Shown piece by piece: positions 56,466-64,000 of a stretch of 64,000 nucleotides of DNA (positions are counted from its first letter, which is position 1; every line of letters begins with the position of its first letter). The notes beneath the pieces are model-generated. The model saw only the letters and a program-made list of their open reading frames with translations. It did no database searches and had not been told where the DNA came from. The position numbers were made by a program, and so were the translations under genes. Source of the stretch: Enterobacter cloacae (lineage in GTDB: Bacteria > Pseudomonadota > Gammaproteobacteria > Enterobacterales > Enterobacteriaceae); assembly GCF_011078175.1 (NCBI RefSeq), contig NZ_JAALCJ010000006.1, positions 1 through 64,000 of the forward strand, in the 5' to 3' direction.

Positions 56466-56542
56466 TGGTGCATCCGGGAGGATTCGAACCTCCGACCGCT
56501 CGGTTCGTAGCCGAGTACTCTATCCAGCTGAGCTACGGATGC
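56466..56542 (-). tRNA. tRNA-Arg(ACG), copy 3
   Basis: 77-nt gene identical to the other two. It lies 4 bases downstream of tRNA-Ser in the transcript, matching the serV-argV order of E. coli. Confidence 0.97.
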
Positions 56543-56546
56543 AAAA

Positions 56547-56639
56547 TGGCGGTGAGGCGGGGATTCGAACCCCGGATGCAGCTTTTGACCGCATACTCCC
56601 TTAGCAGGGGAGCGCCTTCAGCCTCTCGGCCACCTCACC
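56547..56639 (-). tRNA. serV: tRNA-Ser(GCT)
   Basis: The 93-nt class II tRNA on the minus strand starts GGTGAGGTGGCCGAGAGG, has a long variable arm and encoded CCA. The anticodon loop CTGCTAA gives GCT, reading AGC/AGU. It matches E. coli serV and is first in the transcript. Confidence 0.97.
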
Positions 56640-56704
56640 ACACAACGCCTCTTTCAAGTGCTTCGAGCAACTCGTTAAGAGCTTCTCGTCGCTGCGTGGC
56701 GCAT

Positions 56705-56732
56705 ATATTACTTTCTGGGACTTATAAGTCAA
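56705..56732 (-). promoter_or_regulatory. Promoter of the serV-arg tRNA operon
   Basis: On the minus strand TTGACT (56732-56727), a 16-bp spacer and TAATAT (56710-56705) form a strong sigma-70 promoter. GC-rich sequence (GCGCCACGC) follows the -10, the discriminator type seen in stringently controlled stable RNA promoters. It lies about 60 bases before the tRNA-Ser 5' end. Confidence 0.8.
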
Positions 56733-56951
56733 ACAATTTTCCACATGCTTTTTTCGTTTGCACAATTCGCACTCAATTCGCATGTAAAAGCTGCAAAGAG
56801 AGTGTTTTATAAGCGGATTTTGCAGGCATCTTCACAGAAATCAATTGAGAGAAGCACGTCATTCACATGAGATAAGATGATGAGAGTGGTCAAAAACGAA
56901 GCGTTTGAAATAGAGCGGTAACTTTATGCAGGAAAAATAGCAGGAGGGTTG

Positions 56952-56975
56952 CGTCTCGCCCGACAGCGAGACGCG
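56952..56975 (-). terminator. Hairpin after csrA
   Basis: GCGTCTCG...CGAGACGC, 8-bp arms, 7 bases past the csrA stop. No clear T-run, so termination is likely but not certain. Confidence 0.55.
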
Positions 56976-56981
56976 ACAATA

Positions 56982-57167
56982 TTAGTAACTGGACTGCTGG
57001 GATTTTTCAGCCTGGATACGCTGGTAGATCTCTTCACGGTGGACAGATACTTCTTTAGGAGCGTTAACACCAATACGTACCTGGTTACCCTTTACCCCTA
57101 AAACTGTCACGGTGACCTCATCCCCAATCATGAGGGTCTCACCAACTCGACGAGTCAGAATCAGCAT
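56982..57167 (-). CDS. csrA: CsrA, carbon storage regulator
   Basis: The 61-residue RNA-binding protein begins [51 protein letters not shown], the same as E. coli CsrA through the core. It binds GGA motifs in mRNA leaders to control glycogen, biofilm and motility genes. A CAAGGAG site stands before ATG. Placed between alaS and the tRNA cluster as in E. coli. Confidence 0.97.
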
Positions 57168-57360
57168 TCTTTGCTCCTTGAAAGATTAAAAGAGTCGGGT
57201 CTCTTGTATCCCGGCATTATCCATCATATAACGCCAAAAAGTAAGCGATGACAAACACGTAATGTGTAAGCAGTCACGGCATCACATTCTGTTAAACGTA
57301 AGTTTAGCCGATATACACAAACTCAACCTGACTTTATCGTTATCGATAGCGCAGTGAACA

Positions 57361-57390
57361 AGACGCCATAACGTTACCGCTATGGCGTCT
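57361..57390 (-). terminator. Terminator hairpin of alaS
   Basis: 10-bp perfect arms AGACGCCATA / TATGGCGTCT, with further pairing in the loop, 18 bases past the alaS stop; TGTT follows on the transcribed strand. Probable terminator between alaS and csrA. Confidence 0.65.
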
Positions 57391-57408
57391 GCTTGTGCTT
57401 TGTAGTTA

Positions 57409-60036
57409 TTACAGTTTCGCGCTTACCCAGCTTTCAACGCTGGCTAATGCCGCGGGAAGTGCCGCCGCATCCGTACCACCGGCTTGCGCCATGTCCGGAC
57501 GACCGCCACCTTTGCCACCCACCTGCTGGGCGACCATGCCAATCAGTTCCCCTGCTTTGACACGATCCGTCACATCCTTAGAGACGCCCGCAATCAGAGA
57601 AACCTTACCCTCTGCGACCGTTGCCAGCACGATAACCGTTGAACCAAGCTGGTTCTTCAGATCGTCGACCATCGTACGCAGCATCTTAGGCTCAACGCCC
57701 GCCAGATCGCTGACCAGCAGTTTAACGCCCTTAATGTCTACCGCTTTGCTGGAGAGGTTTGCGCTCTCCTGCGCAGCAGCCTGTTCTTTCAGCTGCTGGA
57801 GTTCTTTTTCCAGCTGACGGGTACGATCCAGCGCAACACGCACTTTCTCGCCCAGGTTCTGGCTATCGCCTTTCAGCAGCTGCGCGATTTCGTGCAGCTG
57901 GTCGCTCTGCGCATGCAGGCTGGCGATTGCGCCTTCTCCGGTCACCGCCTCAATACGACGCACGCCTGCCGCCGTACCGGATTCGGAAACGATGCGGAAC
58001 AAGCCGATGTCACCGGTGCGGGATGCATGAGTACCGCCACACAGTTCGGTAGAGAAATCGCCCATGCTCAGCACGCGAACGCGGTCGTCGTATTTCTCGC
58101 CAAACAGCGCCATCGCACCTTTCTTCTTCGCGTCCTCGAGATCCATAACGTGGGTTTCGATCGGCAGGTTACGGCGGATCTGGGCATTCACCAGGTCTTC
58201 CACCGCACGGATTTCAGACGGTTTCATCGCTTCAAAGTGCGAGAAGTCGAAACGCAGCACTTTGTCGTTAACCAGAGAACCTTTCTGTGCAACGTGAGTC
58301 CCCAGCACGTCGCGCAGGGCAGCATGCATGAGGTGAGTTGCAGAGTGGTTCAGACGAATGCGCGCACGGCGTGCTTCATCAACATTAGCCTCCACGCCCT
58401 CGCCCACGTTCAGCGAACCGGAAACCAGTTTGCCCTGGTGACCAATCGCCTGACCGAATTTCTGGGTGTCGCTTACGCTGAAGCTGAAACCATTGCCTTT
58501 CAGTTCGCCTTTATCGCCAACCTGGCCGCCGGATTCCGCATAGAACGGCGTTTTGTCCAGAATGACAACCGCATCCTGACCTGCACTGATGCTGTCTACG
58601 GCTTTACCGTCAACAAACAGGGCGGTCACTTTGCCGGTCAGTTCCAGTGCGTCGTAGCCTTTAAATTCAGACGCGCTATCAACGCGGATCATCGCGTTGT
58701 AGTCTGCCCCGAAACCGCTGGATTCACGCGCACGACGACGCTGTTCTTCCATCGCGGCTTCAAAGCCCGCTTCGTCAACTTTGATGTTGCGCTCACGGCA
58801 AACGTCCGCCGTCAGGTCAACCGGGAAGCCGTAGGTGTCGTACAGGCGGAAAGCGGTTTCGCCATCCAGCGTGTCGCCCTTAAGCTTCGCCAGCTCGTCG
58901 TCCAGCAGCGCCAGACCGCGCTCCAGCGTACGAGCAAACTGCTCTTCTTCAGTTTTCAGAACCTGCTCAACCTGCGCCTGCTGGCGCTTCAGCTCGTCGC
59001 CGGCAGAACCCATCACGCCAATCAGCGGCCCAACAAGCTTATAGAAGAAGGTGTCCTTCGCGCCCAGCATGTTGCCATGGCGGATCGCACGACGAATGAT
59101 ACGACGCAGCACGTAGCCACGGTTTTCATTCGACGGGATAACGCCATCGGCAATCAGGAACGCACAGGAACGAATATGGTCTGCGATAACGCGCAGTGAT
59201 TTGTTGCTCAGATCGGTTGCGCCCGTTACCTCAGCAACGGCTTTGATCAGGGTACTGAACAGGTCAATCTCATAGTTGGAGTTAACGTGTTGCAGAACGG
59301 CCGCGATACGCTCAAGGCCCATACCGGTATCTACGGACGGTTTTGGCAGCGGCTCCATGGTGCCGTCGGCCTGACGGTTGAACTGCATGAAGACGATGTT
59401 CCAGATCTCAATGTAGCGATCGCCATCTTCTTCCGCGCTTCCCGGAGGGCCGCCCCAGATATGGTCGCCGTGATCGTAGAAGATCTCGGTGCACGGACCG
59501 CACGGCCCGGTGTCGCCCATCTGCCAGAAGTTATCAGACGCGTAAGGTGCGCCTTTGTTGTCACCGATACGGATGATACGTTCGCGAGGGATACCCACTT
59601 CTTTTTCCCAGATGTCGAACGCTTCGTCATCGGTTTCGTACACGGTCACCCACAGACGTTCTTTCGGCAGATTGAACCAATTTTCACCGGTCAGCAGTTC
59701 CCACGCGTACTGAATGGCATCGTGTTTGAAATAGTCGCCGAAGCTGAAGTTACCCAGCATTTCGAAGAAGGTGTGGTGGCGCGCGGTGTAACCGACGTTT
59801 TCCAGATCGTTGTGTTTACCGCCCGCACGCACGCAACGCTGTGAGGTTGTGGCGCGGGAATAATTACGCTTGTCGAGACCAAGGAACACGTCCTTGAACT
59901 GGTTCATCCCGGCGTTGGTAAACAGCAGAGTCGGGTCATTGTTCGGTACCAGGGAGCTGCTGGCAACAACCTGGTGTCCCTTACTATGGAAAAAATCGAG
60001 AAACGCCTGACGGATCTCAGCGGTGCTCTTGCTCAT
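57409..60036 (-). CDS. alaS: AlaS, alanine-tRNA ligase
   Basis: The 875-residue enzyme is full length compared with E. coli (876). Catalytic domain at the N-terminus with [37 protein letters not shown] and the [18 protein letters not shown] loop; editing domain zinc motif [11 protein letters not shown] with [14 protein letters not shown]-terminal coiled coil and C-Ala domain ending [13 protein letters not shown]-like ([16 protein letters not shown]). It charges tRNA-Ala and clears mischarged serine and glycine. Upstream is recX. Confidence 0.97.
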   Translation of the reverse strand: MSKSTAEIRQAFLDFFHSKGHQVVASSSLVPNNDPTLLFTNAGMNQFKDVFLGLDKRNYSRATTSQRCVRAGGKHNDLENVGYTARHHTFFEMLGNFSFGDYFKHDAIQYAWELLTGENWFNLPKERLWVTVYETDDEAFDIWEKEVGIPRERIIRIGDNKGAPYASDNFWQMGDTGPCGPCTEIFYDHGDHIWGGPPGSAEEDGDRYIEIWNIVFMQFNRQADGTMEPLPKPSVDTGMGLERIAAVLQHVNSNYEIDLFSTLIKAVAEVTGATDLSNKSLRVIADHIRSCAFLIADGVIPSNENRGYVLRRIIRRAIRHGNMLGAKDTFFYKLVGPLIGVMGSAGDELKRQQAQVEQVLKTEEEQFARTLERGLALLDDELAKLKGDTLDGETAFRLYDTYGFPVDLTADVCRERNIKVDEAGFEAAMEEQRRRARESSGFGADYNAMIRVDSASEFKGYDALELTGKVTALFVDGKAVDSISAGQDAVVILDKTPFYAESGGQVGDKGELKGNGFSFSVSDTQKFGQAIGHQGKLVSGSLNVGEGVEANVDEARRARIRLNHSATHLMHAALRDVLGTHVAQKGSLVNDKVLRFDFSHFEAMKPSEIRAVEDLVNAQIRRNLPIETHVMDLEDAKKKGAMALFGEKYDDRVRVLSMGDFSTELCGGTHASRTGDIGLFRIVSESGTAAGVRRIEAVTGEGAIASLHAQSDQLHEIAQLLKGDSQNLGEKVRVALDRTRQLEKELQQLKEQAAAQESANLSSKAVDIKGVKLLVSDLAGVEPKMLRTMVDDLKNQLGSTVIVLATVAEGKVSLIAGVSKDVTDRVKAGELIGMVAQQVGGKGGGRPDMAQAGGTDAAALPAALASVESWVSAKL

Positions 60037-60167
60037 AATTATCCTGAAATCAAGCTAACGAAATGTCGCAGCAGATCTGTATCTGTAAACAGTTGGACGG
60101 ACCAGCTACTGGAAAAAGTGGGAATAAGATAAGTTTTCTTTAGTGGGAAGTAAAATCCCGCATGCGT

Positions 60168-60668
60168 TCAATCGGTAAAATTACGCCAGATATCCTGAAT
60201 ATCTTCCATCAGGAAGCCGCGGTAGAGCAAAAAGCGCTGGATTTTGACTTTTTCTGAAAATTCACGCGGCAGCGGCTCACCGTATTTTCGTACCGCCTGC
60301 TCACGCGCCAGTTCGCACCAGTCGATTTCACTTTCGCGCATGGCTTTTTCAATCGATTCACGGGCTACGCCCTTCTGGTTCAGCTCCTGACGGATACGCG
60401 CTGGTCCATAGCCTTTACGACCACGGCTGGCGAGAAAGCGAGCGGCAAAACGTCCGTCATCCAGATAGTGATGCTCATAGCACCAGGCAACCACACGGTC
60501 ATAATCTTCCGCGGTAGCATCAATGTCTTCCGGACCGTTTTTGCTCATAACGGGCGCTGACAGTTTCCGCCGCAGCTCCTGTTCGCTATGGTCACGCACG
60601 GCAAGAATACGCACGGCCCGATCCAGCAAGCGTGAGTAGGCGGGTCGGCGTGATGTCGGTTCACTCAT
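60168..60668 (-). CDS. recX: RecX, RecA modulator
   Basis: The 166-residue helical protein carries the RecX repeats: [65 protein letters not shown] and the C-terminal third repeat ending [22 protein letters not shown]. It inhibits RecA filament growth and ATPase. It lies 68 bases after recA behind a terminator hairpin, so read-through gives lower levels, as in E. coli. Confidence 0.95.
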   Translation of the reverse strand: MSEPTSRRPAYSRLLDRAVRILAVRDHSEQELRRKLSAPVMSKNGPEDIDATAEDYDRVVAWCYEHHYLDDGRFAARFLASRGRKGYGPARIRQELNQKGVARESIEKAMRESEIDWCELAREQAVRKYGEPLPREFSEKVKIQRFLLYRGFLMEDIQDIWRNFTD

Positions 60669-60691
60669 AAAAAAACCTTCGATTCAGAAAT

Positions 60692-60718
60692 GCAAAAAGG
60701 GCCGCATCAGCAGCCCTT
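60692..60718 (-). terminator. recA terminator / recX attenuator
   Basis: Read on the minus strand, stem AGGGCTGC / GCGGCCCT with loop TGAT is followed by TTTTTGC. An intrinsic terminator between recA and recX, allowing partial read-through to recX. Confidence 0.85.
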
Positions 60719-60736
60719 CATTTTTATCCGAGAGGA

Positions 60737-61831
<1,095 letters not shown>

Positions 61832-61860
61832 TCACCATGGACTTCTGTTCTGTTGAGGCA

Positions 61861-61888
61861 ATTATACTGTATAGTCATACAGTATCAA
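61861..61888 (-). promoter_or_regulatory. recA promoter
   Basis: On the minus strand TTGATA (61888-61883), 16-bp spacer, TATAAT (61866-61861). The -35 hexamer overlaps the pncC stop codon and the spacer is filled by the LexA box. Confidence 0.9.
61865..61884. promoter_or_regulatory. LexA (SOS) box of recA
   Basis: TACTGTATAGTCATACAGTA: a 20-bp palindrome with perfect CTGTAT / ATACAG arms, the LexA consensus, lying between the recA -35 and -10. Confidence 0.95.
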
Positions 61889-62382
61889 GTATTTTGTAGA
61901 AATTGTTGCCAGAGCGTGTTTAACGCGTATTCCGTTGCCTGACGACGCACGCTTTCGCGATCGCCGCTGAAGCATTCCCGGCGGGTGATCCCTTCACCTT
62001 TTGAGGTGGCAAAGCCAAACCAGACGGTGCCGACAGGCTTCACGTCGCTGCCGCCGTCCGGCCCCGCGATACCGCTGATGGAGATAGCGTAATCTGCGCG
62101 CGCCTCTTTCAGCGCGCCAATCGCCATCTCGATCACCACCGGCTCGCTGACCGCGCCATGCAGCTCAAGCGTGGCTTCACGCACGCCAATCATCTGCGCT
62201 TTAGCCTCGTTACTGTAGGTCACAAAGCCGCGTTCAAACCAGGCGGAACTGCCCGCAATATCGGTAATTGCTTTCGCCACCCAGCCGCCGGTGCAGGATT
62301 CTGCGGTCGTGAGAGTCGCGCCGCGCTGTTTCAACGCCAGCCCTACTACTTCGCTTAGCTGCATCAATTCATGGTCAGTCAT
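61885..62382 (-). CDS. pncC: PncC (YgaD), NMN amidohydrolase
   Basis: The 165-residue CinA C-domain enzyme converts nicotinamide mononucleotide to nicotinate mononucleotide and ammonia in NAD recycling. It has TLTTAESCTGGWVAKAITDIAGSSAWFERGFVTYSNEAK with the active Ser/Thr region, and ISISGIAGPDGGSDVKPVGTVWFGF. ATG 62382 gives E. coli length and follows a GGAGCGAGA site. The stop abuts the LexA box of recA. Confidence 0.95.
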   Translation of the reverse strand: MTDHELMQLSEVVGLALKQRGATLTTAESCTGGWVAKAITDIAGSSAWFERGFVTYSNEAKAQMIGVREATLELHGAVSEPVVIEMAIGALKEARADYAISISGIAGPDGGSDVKPVGTVWFGFATSKGEGITRRECFSGDRESVRRQATEYALNTLWQQFLQNT

Positions 62383-62475
62383 TCTCGCTCCAGGCCTTAG
62401 TAAAACATGCAGCACAAGATAGCACTTTCTCATCAAATATGGGGATGCGCGTCGGGTTTTACGAGGGGGCTTCAG

Positions 62476-62501
62476 AAAAAAGCCGATGCGGGCGCACCGG
62501 C
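62476..62501 (-). terminator. Rho-independent terminator of the metal ABC operon
   Basis: On the minus strand GCCGGTGC / GCATCGGC (one G-T pair) with loop GCCC, then TTTTTT. Textbook intrinsic terminator 12 bases after the binding-protein stop. Confidence 0.93.
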
Positions 62502-62512
62502 CAGAGAGACGC

Positions 62513-63391
62513 TTATTTCATGCTGTTAGCGAGGGTGTCCACATTGTGGCGAAACGCCTTGACGTAGGTGTCCGCCACGCCGCCCTTCGCGGACAGCGCT
62601 TCCGGGTAGAGTTCACCGCCCGGCTGGGCGCCCGTGGCGGTGGCAATCTGCTTCACCAGGCGCGGATCGAGCTGGTTTTCCATAAACCAGGTTTTCACGC
62701 CGTCAGCTTTAATCTGATTGATGATTTCGGCTACCTGCGCCGCACTGGCTTCGCTCTCAGACGACAGCCCCTGCGGCGCTATAAACGTCACGCCGTAGGC
62801 GCGGCTGAAATAGCCGAAGGCATCGTGGCTGGTCAACACTTTGCGCTTCGCCTGTGGGATGTCGCTGAAACGCTTTTTAGCCCAACCGTCAAGCTGAGAG
62901 AGCTGCGCAATATAGGGTTGACTGGAAGCCTCAAGCGCAGCTTTATCTTCAGGATCGGCTTTCACCAGCCCTGAGAGAATATTTTGCGCATACAGTGCGC
63001 CGTTCGCCGCGCTGTTCCACGCGTGCGGATCGGTCACGGTTTTACCGTCCTCTTCCAGCGTGTGCGTTTTCACGCCGTCCGAAGCAACCACCAGCTGGCC
63101 TTTGAATCCGGAGGCTTTCACCAGACGGTCGAGCCAGCCCTCCAGCCCCAGTCCATTGACCACCACCACGTCAGCTTTGCTCAGCGCCGCGCTGTCTTTA
63201 GGCGAGGGTTCGAAGGTATGGGGATCACCGTCTGGCCCCACCAGCGTTGTCACCTTCACGCGGTCGCCGCCGACCTGCTGCGTAATGTCCCCCAGGATGG
63301 AAAAGCTGGTCACCACATTGAGCGTTTTCGCCATTACCCCGTGCGTCATCATGCCGAGCGCTAGCGCCACGGCTAATCCTGTACGTTTCAT
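62513..63391 (-). CDS. Metal ABC transporter substrate-binding protein (ZnuA/SitA-like)
   Basis: The 292-residue protein has a signal peptide (MKRTGLAVALALGMMTHGVMA, then KTLNVVTSFSILGD). It belongs to the cluster A-1 metal binding proteins, with ligand regions GDPHTFEPSPKD, TDPHAWNSAANG, TSHDAFGYFSRAYG and the late Glu/Asp pair in FMENQLDPRLV. A histidine-rich loop typical of zinc-specific ZnuA is missing, which favours manganese/iron or general use. It follows the permease gene by 14 bases. Confidence 0.9.
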   Translation of the reverse strand: MKRTGLAVALALGMMTHGVMAKTLNVVTSFSILGDITQQVGGDRVKVTTLVGPDGDPHTFEPSPKDSAALSKADVVVVNGLGLEGWLDRLVKASGFKGQLVVASDGVKTHTLEEDGKTVTDPHAWNSAANGALYAQNILSGLVKADPEDKAALEASSQPYIAQLSQLDGWAKKRFSDIPQAKRKVLTSHDAFGYFSRAYGVTFIAPQGLSSESEASAAQVAEIINQIKADGVKTWFMENQLDPRLVKQIATATGAQPGGELYPEALSAKGGVADTYVKAFRHNVDTLANSMK

Positions 63392-63405
63392 CGTTTCCCC
63401 TTGCG

Positions 63406-64000
63406 TTAAATAAGCGCTCGCAGACTATCCGCCAGCCTGCTGCGCGTGCCAAATAAAACTGAAATAAAGAACAATGCGCTGGCGGTCAGCACAATGGAGG
63501 GTCCGGCGGGCAGACTCACTGCCCAGGAAAGGCTTAAGCCCAGCCACGCGCAAAAAATACCGCTGATACCCGCCACCAAAAGCAACCCTGGCAGCGTGCG
63601 CACCCAGCAGCGTGCCGCCACGGCGGGTAACATCATCAGCCCGACGGCCATCAACGTGCCGAGCACCTGAAAACCGGCTACCAGGTTGAGCACCAGCAGC
63701 GCCAGAAACAGACCGTGTAACATCCCGGGCAGCCAGCGCGCGTTCACCTGCAACCACGCGGTATCAAACGCTTCGCTGACCAGCCCCCGATAAAAAATCG
63801 CCAGCGTGAGGAGCGTGAACATGCAAACGCCCGTCACGAACAGGGCTGACGCGCTATCCACGGCAAGAATGGAGCCAAACAGAAGATGAAGCAGATCGAC
63901 ATTTGAACCGCGCAGCGACACCAGCGTGACGCCCAGCGCCAGCGAGCCAAGATAGAATCCGGCAAAGCTGGCGTCTTCTTTAAGCGGCGTGCGGCGGCTG
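63406..64000 (-). CDS. Metal ABC transporter permease (5' partial)
   Basis: The reading frame is open to the right edge (SRRTPLKEDASFAGFYLGSLALGVTL... before SLRGSNVDLLHLLFGSIL), so the N-terminus lies outside the window; at least 197 residues are present. Several hydrophobic helices and the RGSNVDLLHLLFGSILAVD and LVAGFQVLGTLMAVGLMMLPAVAAR segments identify a ZnuB/SitC/MntB-type (ABC-3) permease. It is cotranscribed with the binding protein; an ATPase gene is expected further upstream. Confidence 0.92.
   Translation of the reverse strand, partial: SRRTPLKEDASFAGFYLGSLALGVTLVSLRGSNVDLLHLLFGSILAVDSASALFVTGVCMFTLLTLAIFYRGLVSEAFDTAWLQVNARWLPGMLHGLFLALLVLNLVAGFQVLGTLMAVGLMMLPAVAARCWVRTLPGLLLVAGISGIFCAWLGLSLSWAVSLPAGPSIVLTASALFFISVLFGTRSRLADSLRALI

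Noticed and set aside
55991-56510. Two near-identical frames of 81-84 codons reading GASGRIRTSDRSVRSRVLYPAELRMH across the tRNA cluster
   Set aside because: They are translations of the antisense strand of tRNA-Arg and the repeat modules, a well-known source of spurious predicted proteins.
57892-59199. A 435-codon plus-strand frame opposite alaS
   Set aside because: alaS is certain on the minus strand; the opposite frame has no family features.

Overview
The window looks like chromosomal DNA of a high-GC member of the Enterobacteriaceae, close to Enterobacter, Lelliottia or Leclercia. From about 33.9 kb to 62.4 kb the gene order follows the Escherichia/Salmonella backbone: yqaE, ygaP, stpA, alaE, ygaC, ygaM, nrdHIEF, proVWX, an MFS gene, mprA-emrAB, luxS, micA, gshA, yqaAB, an arg/ser tRNA cluster, csrA, alaS, recX, recA, pncC. 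The proteins and the MicA RNA resemble the E. coli versions closely, but several insertions and replacements show it is not E. coli.

Layout. (1) 1-15.9 kb: the 3' part of a giant BapA-like adhesin built of Ig-like repeats, followed by its type I secretion system (TolC-like outer membrane protein, ABC exporter, HlyD-like adaptor). (2) 16-16.9 kb: a HigBA-type toxin-antitoxin pair. (3) 16.9-24.9 kb: an aminotransferase with a LysR regulator, a divergent SDR-fold protein, then an accessory catabolic operon (split transketolase, SDR dehydrogenase, MFS permease) with its own divergent LysR regulator. (4) 25-33.9 kb: a second accessory catabolic operon (ankyrin protein, FdrA, YlbE/DUF1116, NCS2 permease, carbamate kinase, Tat-type amidohydrolase) with a divergent LysR regulator. 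It looks like a route that takes up a cyclic ureide or pyrimidine-like compound and recovers ATP from carbamoyl phosphate. (5) 33.9-62.4 kb: the conserved backbone, carrying a LeuA-type synthase plus AraC regulator between emrB and luxS. (6) 62.5-64 kb: the end of a zinc/manganese-type ABC uptake operon, where E. coli has mltB.

The genes form clear functional groups: adhesion with its own secretion; two substrate-inducible catabolic operons, each with a palindromic T-N11-A site in front; aerobic/iron-limited dNTP synthesis (nrdHIEF with two NrdR boxes 31 bp apart); osmoprotection (proU with a recognisable promoter); drug efflux (mprA-emrAB); glutathione and AI-2 synthesis; and SOS recombination (recA-recX with a perfect-arm LexA box).

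The most interesting parts are the fdrA/ylbE operon without ylbF, the split-transketolase operon with an apparent gene remnant at its edge, the tRNA-Arg cluster with two 132-bp modules that each carry 19 nt of tRNA 3' end, and an interspersed palindromic repeat that has become the C-terminal coding sequence of a permease. All functional claims come from reading the sequence and recalled family knowledge; no searches were run.
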